This document shows, piece after piece, positions 8,652-18,400 of a DNA stretch of 64,000 nucleotides (within the stretch, counting starts at the first letter, position 1; each line of letters begins with the position of its first letter). The notes under the pieces are model-generated. The model had not been told where the DNA came from. It made no database searches and worked only from the letters and a program-made list of their open reading frames with translations. The stretch is from Phyto melanocephala (taxonomy: Eukaryota > Arthropoda > Insecta > Diptera > Rhinophoridae), in NCBI GenBank assembly GCA_941918925.1, contig OW799234.1, forward strand, positions 43,492,412-43,556,411, given 5' to 3'. A program made the position numbers and the translations under genes.

Positions 8652-11600
8652 TTATTGGTGATATGGCTTTATCTCGCTAATATGTGTGGAGCGTTTGTCG
8701 CCTTTTCTTTCGTCACTAATTTTTACTATCACTGGGGACACAAATTCTTCCACCGTGTAGGGTCCCCCGTATTTCGGCGCGAGTTTTGCCGCAAAATTAT
8801 CGACGGCTTTCGACAGCGGGTGCTGCCGAACCAACACTTGATCTCCAATTTGTGGTTTCCACTGACGGCGTCGCAGATTATAATGATGTTGTTGTTTTTG
8901 CGAAGCGGTCCTCAAGTTTCTCCTCACTATGCTAAAGACCTCTTTTAGTTCCTCAGCTCGTCTGTCGGGTGATGGGTTGCGTGCACCGGTCCCAATGGTG
9001 ACTTCGTCGTAAAGAGCTTTTGGGAGCCGGGGTTCTCGTCCTTGGGTGAGATATGCTGGGGTATATCCCGTGGATTCGGTCGTGCTGGTGTTAATGGCCA
9101 ACATGATTTCCGGTATTACGTCGTCCCAGGTATTATGGCGTTGACCAGAGAATTGAGCGATGCTTGTCTTGATGGTACGGTTAGCTCTTTCGGTCGGGTT
9201 TTCCTGGGGTGTGTATGGTGCAGTAAATTGTTGCCGTACTCCGATATCCTCCAAGAAATTTCGAAATGGGCGGGCAGTAAATTGTGGACCATTGTCCGTA
9301 ATGATTCTCTTGGGTACCCCGTATCGAGCCACTATACGCTCCCGAAATGCTCTTACTAGTCCCTCGGCTGTAGCTGCCCGCATAGGTACCAATTCGCACC
9401 ATTTTGAGAAATTGTCGAAGAATACAAGTAGCATGGTGTTTCCATGTTTTGTCCTGGGGAGTGGCCCTACAAAATCAGCACAAATAGTGGCCCACGGTTC
9501 TTCGGGTATACGTGTGAGCATCTCCCCAGCGGGTGCTTGTTGACTGGCCTTATAGCGCTGACAGGACTCGCATTTGCGTACATAATATCCTATGTCTCGA
9601 GCCATATTCGGCCAGAAATAGCGGCTGGCGATCTTATTCAAGGTTTTCCGTATGCCAAGGTGCCCACCTACCGCCTGGTCGTGGTTTTCTTTAATTACCT
9701 GTGTCTTCTTGGGGGTGGGTACGCATAGCTTCCATGGCGTACAGTCTTCATCGTTGCTGCCCCTAGCCGTGTGTTTATACAGGTGGTTATTAATAATGGC
9801 AAAGTTCGCGAACTTTTCCGGGTTCTGTTGTACTGCAATCATTCGGCGTTCAACCCAGTCGTCTGTATTTTTGGCTGCCATACGTATAAGATTAACCGCA
9901 TCTATTGGTTGTCGTGATAATGCGTCTGCTACAACGTTTTGTTTTCCCTTTCGATACTGTATGGAAAACTGGTATTGTTGCAGTTCCAGGGCCCATCTGG
10001 CCAGTCGACCAGTGGGGTTGTCGATATTATTCAACCACTTGAGCGACAGGTGGTCCGTCAACACGATGAATTCATAGCCTTCTAAGTAGGGTTTCATCTT
10101 TCTGATGCCCCAGACGATGGCCAGACACTCCTTTTCGGTAGCTGAATAGTTTTTCTCGGCTCCATTAAGGTGGCGGCTTGCATAGGCTATGACTTGCTCC
10201 GATTCTTCCAGCTTTTGTGTGAGTACCGCTCCCAATCCATATTCGCTGGCATCGGTCTGTAGGGTGAATGTTTTACTGAAGTCCGGACAGGCTAACACGG
10301 GGGCCTCCGTCAGTCGGGCCTTCAGTACGTTGAATGCGTTTCTTTGTTCTTCTCCCCATTTAAAGTGTTTGCCTTTTTTCAGCAATTGGGTTAAAGGTTG
10401 GGAAAGGGTGGCGAAATCGGGGACGAACCGACGGTACCATGAGGTAATACCTAAAAACCGTCGTACCTCCTTTACGTTGGTTGGGGGACGCATCTCCGCG
10501 ATGGCTGCAATTTTTTCGGGATCGGTCCTAATTCCGTCCTTGGTAACGACATGCCCCAGGTACTTCGTTTCGGCTTTGAAAAATTCGCACTTCGCCGGAT
10601 TAATTTTTAGGTTTGCGGCTCGTAGCCGACGGAAGACTTCTTTAAGATGGGCCATGTGTTCCTCAAAGGTGGCCCCAATCACAATGATGTCATCGAGGTA
10701 TGCAAAAGCATGTGGTTCCATGTCGGGTCCGATCACCCGATCCAGTGCCCGTTGAAAGGTCGCTGGGGCTGAGTGGAGGCCAAACGGCATCACACGCCAT
10801 TGATATAAACCCCGTCCGGTGACTGCAAACGCCGTGTATTTCTTACTGCTTTCCTCTAACGGGATTTGCCAATAGCCATCCTTCAAATCCAAGCTGCTAA
10901 CGAACCTGGCATTACGGAGCCTATTCAGTATGGTGTCAATCCTGGGTAGAGGATAAGCGTCAGGAACGGATCGGGCATTTAACTGACGGAAGTCCATACA
11001 CGTTCGCCAGGTTCCGTTCTTCTTTTTGACCAGGGTTATCGGGAAACTATATGGGCTGCGTGAGGGTTCTATACACCCTTTCGCAATTAACTCGTTTACC
11101 TCGGCATCGACTATAGCCTGCATAGCTGGGTTACGCTGAGCGTACCGTATTTTTATCGGGCGGTCGTCTTTCATCACGATTCTGTGCTCGGCAATATGTG
11201 ACAGCTCTTTAATTTGCTGAAACTTAGGTAGCTCTTCCGCTAAAAACTTGGAAATCTCTTCCTGGTGGTACGTAACCTCTGCCAAGTCGATTTCTTCCTG
11301 GCGTTTACCTGTAGAGCTCAATGATGAGTTAGTAATACAGCTTACCTTTATTTTACGAGATCGACCACTAGGTTGTCTTCGGCTCCTCCGGGGCGTTACG
11401 GGTTCACAACTGGCTGTTAATCCTGCACAACTAAAGGTCGCGTTAAGTAATCTTAGTGTATCCAACCCTAAGATAATATCCTCCATCGACTGTCGCATGA
11501 CCAGGAAGTTACATAAAACCGTCCTGTTTCCTATCGCAACGTTCAGCTGGATTGTTTCTTTGACACTCATGGTGGACCCATCCGCTAAGAACACTTCGAC

Positions 11601-12779
11601 TTCGGTCGTGGTTGGAGTTGGTGGTTTGTGTAGCCTTTCAATTTGAGATGGTGAAATAAAACTTCGTGTAGCGCCGGTGTCTATGATAGACGAAAGTAAC
11701 TGTCCCTCGGCTAGGACGACCGCCTTCAGTTTGTCATTCTCCCACAACAGACAGGTAGTCTTGGTCACTTGTGGCCGGCGGGGCTGTGGAGGAGTGGGCC
11801 GTTTCACCTGAGGAGCTAGACTTCCACGGACCATTCGGTGATGTTCCCCACGGGTAGGGGGGGTTGTGGTAGGGATGCTCTCCAGTTCATCGGCCAGCTG
11901 AATGAGTTCAGACAGTGTGGTGAAATCTCTTCGCCGGATAAACCACTGATAATCTGGTTGGGCATTTCGAAAAATTCGCTCGAGTTTTTGCTTTTCAGTC
12001 AAATCGGTTGGCCGCATCAGGTTCTGTATTGCCAACACATAATCTTTGAATGCCTCCCTGGGGCGTTGAGTGCGTTTACGAATTTCATCTTCCAATTTTT
12101 CCAGATAGCGAGGTGGTAGGAAAAAGGTGAAAAAGTCCGTCCTGAATTCCTCCCACTGTTGCCAATGTTGGTTGTTGTTGCGCAACCAGATAAGGGCCTT
12201 TTCCCGCAGTAGTTCTGGCATCGTCCGCGGTATCTGATTAATATTCACATTGTACATACCTGCTAGCTCCTCTATGCGCTCGATAAATCCCATGGGGTCT
12301 TTACCACCATCATAATGAACACCCCATTTTCTTACCAGCTCTACGGTCCGGACTCGCTCTTCATCAGCCTGCGGTGTCTCGTGGGGATCGGCACGGGCCA
12401 GAGATGTCGGTGCCGGTTGCACAAGTAACGGTTGCTCAGAATCTTGAGCTACTGGGGTATGGCTGGGAGCCGTCGTCGTATTGGACTCTCTCTTCATGGG
12501 TGATGCTGACGCACTTCGCCCAGGTTCACTACCGGTGGGAACTTCAAGTGTACTATGGGTCGGCACGGTGCTGGCTTCGTGTTTAGCCTGAATTCCAAGT
12601 AGCAATGGCATTCGTTTTTCGTCATGATCTGCCATCAGGAACTTCGCAAACCTCTTCCTCATCTCGTCTACATTGCCAGTAGTATCCTGTTGGAACTGCC
12701 CAAGATAAGATATAAGTTCATCTCGTCTTAACGAGTACGCCCAAGTTGTTCGAATCATCGTGAGTTGGATGTAACACAA
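8652..12779 (-). CDS. Gag-Pol polyprotein of the Osvaldo-like element
   Basis: A single 1375-residue ORF. A Gag core is at about 150-300 (retrotransposon-gag-like helices around LREKALIWLRNNNQHWQQWE). The protease has IIDTGATRSF at 365-374. RT spans about 545-720, with FVSSLDLKDGYWQIPL and FAYLDDIIV. RNase H is at about 835-955 (QTDASEYGLGAVL, LTDHLSLKWL). The integrase HHCC finger is at 1033-1073, followed by a DDE core with Asp1102, Asp1162 and Glu1197 (ADFVGPLP, ITDNGPQF, PTERANRTIK). A GPY-like tail is near 1338 (YGGPYTVEEF). No stop or frameshift separates gag from pol, and I see no CCHC zinc knuckle in Gag, which is unusual. All catalytic residues are present, so the protein looks functional. 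No chromodomain. Confidence 0.95.
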   Translation of the reverse strand: MCYIQLTMIRTTWAYSLRRDELISYLGQFQQDTTGNVDEMRKRFAKFLMADHDEKRMPLLLGIQAKHEASTVPTHSTLEVPTGSEPGRSASASPMKRESNTTTAPSHTPVAQDSEQPLLVQPAPTSLARADPHETPQADEERVRTVELVRKWGVHYDGGKDPMGFIERIEELAGMYNVNINQIPRTMPELLREKALIWLRNNNQHWQQWEEFRTDFFTFFLPPRYLEKLEDEIRKRTQRPREAFKDYVLAIQNLMRPTDLTEKQKLERIFRNAQPDYQWFIRRRDFTTLSELIQLADELESIPTTTPPTRGEHHRMVRGSLAPQVKRPTPPQPRRPQVTKTTCLLWENDKLKAVVLAEGQLLSSIIDTGATRSFISPSQIERLHKPPTPTTTEVEVFLADGSTMSVKETIQLNVAIGNRTVLCNFLVMRQSMEDIILGLDTLRLLNATFSCAGLTASCEPVTPRRSRRQPSGRSRKIKVSCITNSSLSSTGKRQEEIDLAEVTYHQEEISKFLAEELPKFQQIKELSHIAEHRIVMKDDRPIKIRYAQRNPAMQAIVDAEVNELIAKGCIEPSRSPYSFPITLVKKKNGTWRTCMDFRQLNARSVPDAYPLPRIDTILNRLRNARFVSSLDLKDGYWQIPLEESSKKYTAFAVTGRGLYQWRVMPFGLHSAPATFQRALDRVIGPDMEPHAFAYLDDIIVIGATFEEHMAHLKEVFRRLRAANLKINPAKCEFFKAETKYLGHVVTKDGIRTDPEKIAAIAEMRPPTNVKEVRRFLGITSWYRRFVPDFATLSQPLTQLLKKGKHFKWGEEQRNAFNVLKARLTEAPVLACPDFSKTFTLQTDASEYGLGAVLTQKLEESEQVIAYASRHLNGAEKNYSATEKECLAIVWGIRKMKPYLEGYEFIVLTDHLSLKWLNNIDNPTGRLARWALELQQYQFSIQYRKGKQNVVADALSRQPIDAVNLIRMAAKNTDDWVERRMIAVQQNPEKFANFAIINNHLYKHTARGSNDEDCTPWKLCVPTPKKTQVIKENHDQAVGGHLGIRKTLNKIASRYFWPNMARDIGYYVRKCESCQRYKASQQAPAGEMLTRIPEEPWATICADFVGPLPRTKHGNTMLLVFFDNFSKWCELVPMRAATAEGLVRAFRERIVARYGVPKRIITDNGPQFTARPFRNFLEDIGVRQQFTAPYTPQENPTERANRTIKTSIAQFSGQRHNTWDDVIPEIMLAINTSTTESTGYTPAYLTQGREPRLPKALYDEVTIGTGARNPSPDRRAEELKEVFSIVRRNLRTASQKQQHHYNLRRRQWKPQIGDQVLVRQHPLSKAVDNFAAKLAPKYGGPYTVEEFVSPVIVKISDERKGDKRSTHISEIKPYHQ

Positions 12780-13208
12780 CCACTGCTAATCGGCACACAA
12801 CACAAAAAAAAATATTTTTAAATTGTAAATAGTTAATTAAAATTACCGGTTATAACAGCCTGTGTCTTATATAAGCTTTTACGGGCACACTGAAGGAAAA
12901 TCTATAGATGCCTTTTCTCGAAACCCTTTAGCCCGTACTCGTCCTATTCCGGTGTTTCTTTTTTTTTTTTCTTTCTTTTATTTATATATTTATTTTCTTT
13001 ATTTTGCTTTAAAACGGTTATTAACTTTACACTATTTCTCACTGCAAAAGTACCTATATTTTCTCTTATTACTTTTTCTTTGCACAACTTCTGTTCTCTT
13101 TTTTTTTAACTTTCTTGCACAACTTCTGTTCTTATCGATTTTTTTTTTCACACACAAACAAAAAATTATTCCTTTAAAAATTTCTCCTTTGGGTGGACAT
13201 TGATTATT
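12780..13208 (-). other. Leader between primer-binding site and gag
   Basis: About 430 bases of untranslated leader, purine- and A-rich on the element's sense strand (the plus strand shows long T runs near 12960-13100). No gene is supported. A packaging signal could lie here but is not recognisable. Confidence 0.5.
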
Positions 13209-13226
13209 GTCCCTGCTCGGGCGCCA
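13209..13226 (-). other. tRNA-Lys-type primer-binding site
   Basis: Minus strand TGGCGCCCGAGCAGGGAC, one base after the 5' LTR. It is complementary, apart from one position, to the 3' end of tRNA-Lys (the primer of lentiviruses and of Osvaldo, established). This fixes the orientation of the element. Confidence 0.85.
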
Positions 13227-13227
13227 T

Positions 13228-14484
13228 TGTAACGACACGTTTTCGCCGGTTGCTGGGGTAGGCTCAGCGGTGTCCCGGGTCGTTAACAAATAGAATTCGA
13301 ATTCCAGAAAATACACGGATTAGTAGTTGTAAAAAAAAATTAAAGCTTTATTAGATACCGTCTATCTATTACTACAACGACGACGATACCGACTCACGAC
13401 GTAAAGTTACACCAATAACGTGGGGCGAACCAAATGCCAAGAATCGTCTGGGGAATTTAAGAACTCCTCTCCAGTCGTTTCTTAGCACACAGTGGTGGCC
13501 AGGGGTTGTTTGGGGGAATTTAAAAACTCCGCGTCCAACAGCCTCTAAGCACACCCTACGGTCGGGTCCTACAATCCTGTAGTCAGCTTAGTGGAGCGAA
13601 CCGTTTGGGGAGTTTACAAACTCCTCACCAAACGCGTTCTCTCTACCCGATGGTTACTAAGAAGCGTTTGGGGAATTTAAAAACTCCGCAGCAAACGTGT
13701 TCTTAGCAATCCGGTGTGCTGAATTCGGCGAATGCTCTACCACTGAGTAGATGTTAAAACAAATGTAGGGGAATTTAAAAACTCCGCAACCACACTTTTT
13801 AGCACCTACTATTGCCAATAGTTAAGAATTTATTTGGGGAATTTAAAAACTCCGCAACAAATTAGTTCTTACCTGCAGGCCGGCTGCTCACTAACTAACT
13901 ATTTTCTTGCAAAGTTCGCCCTTTTATACTCTTGTGTGGGCACACACATTTACACACACTAATAGTTGTGTGGTTGGTTATTTCATCAATACACGATGCG
14001 GCCATACACACACATGTGGTTGTTGATCATGTGTTTCATAACACAAACAGCTGTCCCATCATTACTGGTTGTATTTTGTATTCGCCAGGTTCCATTATTG
14101 ACGTATAGGTGGCATTACGGCTGAGTCGACCGTTAATTTAAATAATAATAACAATAGTAATAACAATTATAGTAATAATTCATTTTCCTTCCTTAGGATT
14201 CACAACAATTCTTAAAATAAAAGTTATATATGTATTTTTACGAACCAAACAATATTAATAGTTATAATATTACTTCAATAGTTAATAATAATAACATAAC
14301 AATCGATTTGTATAATTGTTTATATAAATATAAAAAAAAAGAAATACTTGCGTGTAGCTGATAGTAAAATAAAATTAAACAATAATAATTCATCTATACA
14401 TGCATACATCAAAAAATAATATATATATATATATAACTAATTGCCGTGTAGCCAAAAACGAGTGGCACGACTTTTGCTGTTACA
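13228..14484 (-). repeat. 5' LTR of the Osvaldo-like element
   Basis: 1257 bp, same length as the other LTR and essentially identical. Promoter TATA at 13917-13928, hairpin array at about 13434-13874, AATAAA at 13347-13352. Being the 5' LTR on the minus strand, it drives gag-pol. Confidence 0.95.
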
Positions 14485-15703
14485 ACCCTTAGGTCCCTTT
14501 CCCCTTTCTCTATGCGCTGTCACATATATAAATATATAGAAATTTATTTAATGAAATAACACATTCATTGAAGTGAAATCCAGTGTAATAATTAATATTA
14601 AAAATACGAAAAAAAAAAAGAACATGATGTCAAGACATAAGGATTTTGATGCAAGTCGACAATGAAACAACGATATGGAGGAGCAAAGGATTGCTGAGTT
14701 GGAAACAGTAACAAGACGGCAGGAGGAACAAATATAGCAACAACAACTGCAAATACAACATCAACAAATACAACAACAACAAATACAACTACGACAACTG
14801 CAACCCCAACAGTTTCAAGAACAACAACAACAGAAGGGCTTACAAATAAATGTCCAACAACAGTTTATGATGAAACCAAAAGATATTATAGAGCAATTCA
14901 GGCGGATACCCCCTTTGAGCCGTGGTATTGGTATAACATCCTTTATTGATTCCGTGGAGCTTATCCTTGGTTTATGCAACAATGATCAGCAGCTGATTGA
15001 TTTTGCTCTAAAGATAGTCCAAAACGAAAAAAATTTTGGAGAAGAAAGAAAGCAGCTGGGAGTTATAAGCAACGTTACTTGGAACGAGCTAAAGACAAAG
15101 ATTTCCTATGTCTTTCAACCTAGAATCACGTATGGAGAGGTTTTTAGGGTTAGTAATTTAGATGAATTATTCAAAATCTTTGAAAGGGCTAAATGCGCCT
15201 TGAATGAACTCTACGTATCTGACCCGCTTAAACCTAACATGTATAGCCCTAAATGTATCGATAGGGATTTAGTAGATATTATGCGGGACGGGACTGTAAG
15301 AGCTAATGTTAGTCCGAACGAAACACTACAGGACATTATATTTAAATACACATAACTTAAACTGCTTTGGGACATTAGGACAATAGATTACAAACATAGA
15401 CTTAATATGAGATATCAGCAAAACCCATTTATCAAAGCAACTACAAACAGACAAATACAGCCGAATAACCACTATCACTCATACACACAAAACGCTAATA
15501 GATTTAACAATCAGCAAGATAAACAAAATTTCTATCTAAATAATTATGGCAGAAAGTCAGGACAAACTCGTCAATCCCATATGAGTGTAGATCAGTCGAA
15601 TATTATTCGAGGAAACAATCGTATGGAAATCGATAATATCGAACAAAATTCTGACGGTGAAGTAAATTTTACGACACCGCCTCCAGATCAAAATTACCGA
15701 TAG
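14485..15703 (+). pseudogene. gag of the errantivirus-like element
   Basis: The leader resumes after the Osvaldo-like insertion. A Gag-like frame starts near 14624 but is stopped early. A CAA-rich stretch (about 14738-14835) encodes a glutamine-rich segment, and an open piece at 14867-15355 includes GIGITSFIDSVELILGLCNN, typical of 17.6/297-type Gag (capsid-like helices). A second piece at 15407-15703 is Asn/Gln-rich and basic, like the C-terminal nucleocapsid region of errantiviruses, which lacks CCHC knuckles. The stop at 15355 and early stops make it non-functional. Confidence 0.7.
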
Positions 15704-15729
15704 TAATAATTAATATAGGCAAACAGATA

Positions 15730-18400
15730 TTGAAATGCTTAAAAGACACAGGGTCGGATACAATCATTATCAAACCAACAACACTTCGCGGTTTTAAACC
15801 ACAACCCTTAAAGAAAAATATAATATACAAAACAACAAACGGTCTGATTAAAGTTACACATTACTACAACACACCAATACCGAAAGAGTTTAACTCAGCA
15901 GGAACAATTTCATGGAAAATTATAGATTTCAAAAGCAATAATTATAATGCAATTATCGGTCAAAATTTTTTAATTCCGTTTAAAGCGAAAATTGATCTAT
16001 ACCTTCGCTATATCGAGGTATTCGGAAACAAGGTATTTTTTCAAAATAATTTTCACCCAGTGGCTTACGAAGGAATTCGAGTAATGGAGCCGATAAGAAA
16101 AAAAAAACATAGCCGAGTCTATTGATCTAAGTCACCTAAACAATGAGGAGAAAGATGGAATACTTAAAATAATAGATAAATTTGCTGATGTTTTCTACAA
16201 AGAAGGAGACAAATTAACAGCAACCCATATCGTAGTACATGAAATCAATACAAATACTGACAAAGCTTTGTATTCAAAAATCTATAGTTATCCACAAGTA
16301 CACGAACAAGAAATAGAACGACAAATTAATGAACAGAACTAGAACAGAATATTATAACAAATAGTAACTCACCTTACAATAGCCCTCTTTGGATTGTACC
16401 AAAAAAATTAGATAATTCAGGGGGAAAAAATGGCGTTTGGTTGTCGATTATAGACTTTTAAACAGTAATACTATCGATGACAAATTTCCAATCCCAAATT
16501 TAAACAGTATCTATATATATAAAAGTGAAACTCTGTGTGTGTGTGTTAGCTATAGACTCCGAAACTGTAAAACCAATCGGACTCAAACTTTGGCAAGTTG
16601 TTGTACACATACCAGGGAGTGTTTATGGATGGAAAAAAGTGGGCGGGGCCAAGCCCATCAAAATTAGTTATCATTTTTAGCTACTTGCACTTGACCGATT
16701 TTTCTGAAACTTCGCACACATATTGAGCTGTCCTGGCTAAAAAATTTCGTGATAAGAAAAGTGGGCGGGGCCACGCCCATAAAAAAGTTTTAATTTTGAG
16801 GTACTTGCACTGGACCAATTTTTATGAAACTTTGCACACATAATGAGTTGTCATGACTATATAATTTTGTGATTAGAAAAGTGGGCAGGGCCACGCCCAT
16901 AAAAAAAAATTATAGTTTTGAGGTACTTAAACTGGACCGATTTTTCTGAAACTTTGCACACATATTGAGCTGTCATGACTATATAATTTTGTGATAAGAA
17001 AAGTGGGCACGGCCACGCCGATAAAAATTAGTTATAGTTTAGAGGTACTTGCACTGTACCGATTTTTCTGAAACTTTGCACACATATTGAGCTGTCATGA
17101 CTATACAATTTCGTGATAAGGAAAGTGGGCAGTGCCACGCCTATAATAAATAAGTTATAATTTTTAGCTCCTTGCACTAGATCGATTTTTCTGAAACTTT
17201 GCACACACATATTGAGCTGTCATGACTATAATTTTGTGATTAGAAAAGTGGGCAGGGCCACGCCCATAAAAAAAAATTATAGTTTTGAGGTACTTGAACT
17301 GGACCGATTTTTCTGAAACTTTGCACACATATTGAGCTGTCATGACTATATAATTTTGTGATAAGAAAAGTGGGCACGGCCACGCCGATAAAAATTAGTT
17401 ATAGTTTAGAGGTACTTGCACTAGATCGATTTTTCTGAAACTTTGCACACACATATTGAGTTGTCATGAGTTAAACAATTCTTGATTAGAAAAGTGGGCA
17501 GTGTCACGTCCATAAAAAAAATTATCATTTTCAGCTACTTGAATTTCAGCCATTTTTCTGAAACTTTGCACACATATTAAGCTGACAGTTTCCTGATTAG
17601 AAAAGTATGCGGTGCCACGCCCATTAAAAAAAGTTATAATTCTTAGCTTTTTGCACTTGATATTCAATTAAAATTCAGAATGCATTTTTATTCATTAAGG
17701 GGCGTAACAACGCGCGCCGGGCTTTTCTAGTACTAGATAAACTAGGCAGGTCGCAATATTTTACTACCTTGGATCTTGCAAAAGGCTTTTATCAAATAAA
17801 AGTAAACGCAAAGACAGAGAAAAAACGTCGTTTTCCACTCCATTTGGACATTATGAGTTTGTCAGAATGACATTTGGGTTAAAAAATACTCCGTCTACAT
17901 TTTAGAGACTAATAAATACTGTCCTAAGACAGCACATCAATAAAAAATACGTCGCCTATATGGATGAGATACTTATTTTCGGTACGTCATTAGAAGAGCA
18001 TATATGTAATATAAACTCGGTCTTATCAACTTTAAGACAGGCAAACCTAAAAGTTCAACCAGACAAATGCGACTTTCTTAAGAAGGAAACTTCATTTCTG
18101 GGACATATCATAACGGCAAATGGTGTTAAACCTGATAGTCGGAAAATAGATACAATTCGAAAGTTAAAGCTACCAGTCACCCAAAAACAGATAAAATCTT
18201 TTCTGGGCATGACGGGATTTTATAGGAAATTCATCAAAGATTATGCTAAGATAGCATCGCCAATGATAAAATACTTGCAAAAAGATGCAAGGGTAAATAA
18301 AAATGATCCAAACTATATATTCGCTTTTGAGAATCTAAAGGACATAGTGACAAAAGCACCAATATCAAGATATCCTAATTTTTTGAAAAAAATGTAAGTT
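15730..18400 (+). pseudogene. Protease and reverse transcriptase of the errantivirus-like element, split by a Helitron
   Basis: Protease motif LKDTGSDTIII near 15735-15770. A long stretch to about 16125 follows, and RT begins near 16140 with stops. The RT frame breaks at 16509, where a Helitron (16510-17730) is inserted, and resumes at 17731 with the catalytic subdomains. The catalytic AYMDEILIFG occurs at about 17955-17990, where the canonical motif is Y-x-D-D; the second Asp is replaced by Glu. LGHIITANGV and the connection domain run to 18397. Several stops and the changed active site show a dead polymerase. Confidence 0.8.
16510..17730 (+). mobile_element. Non-autonomous Helitron, copy 1
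   Basis: Begins TCTATATATATAAAAGTG and ends GCGCGCCGGGCTTTTCTAG, inserted exactly between A (16509) and T (17731). The 5'-TC, 3'-CTAG and A|T target define Helitrons. The interior is a minisatellite of about 120-bp units, each carrying GAAACTTTGCACACA and GTGGGCRGGGCCACGCCC. No Rep/helicase gene, so it is mobilised in trans. No target duplication, as expected. Confidence 0.9.

Larger units (their letters stand above)
5684..14484 (-). mobile_element. Complete Osvaldo-like LTR retrotransposon (8801 bp)
   Basis: Autonomous Ty3/gypsy-type element on the minus strand. Two 1257-bp LTRs (5684-6940 and 13228-14484) begin TG and end CA and flank a gag-pol ORF and a third ORF. The 4-bp duplication ACCC sits at 5680-5683 and 14485-14488. 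The primer-binding site matches tRNA-Lys. Long LTRs of about 1.2 kb, a lysine-tRNA primer and a third ORF downstream of pol are traits of Drosophila buzzatii Osvaldo (established), so I place it in the Osvaldo/Ulysses group by inference. All major ORFs are open and the LTRs are nearly identical, so the insertion is very recent and may be competent. Confidence 0.85.

Noticed and set aside
12862..13203. Plus-strand 113-codon hydrophobic frame
   Set aside because: It is antisense to the A-rich leader of the Osvaldo-like element; runs of F/L come from poly-T.
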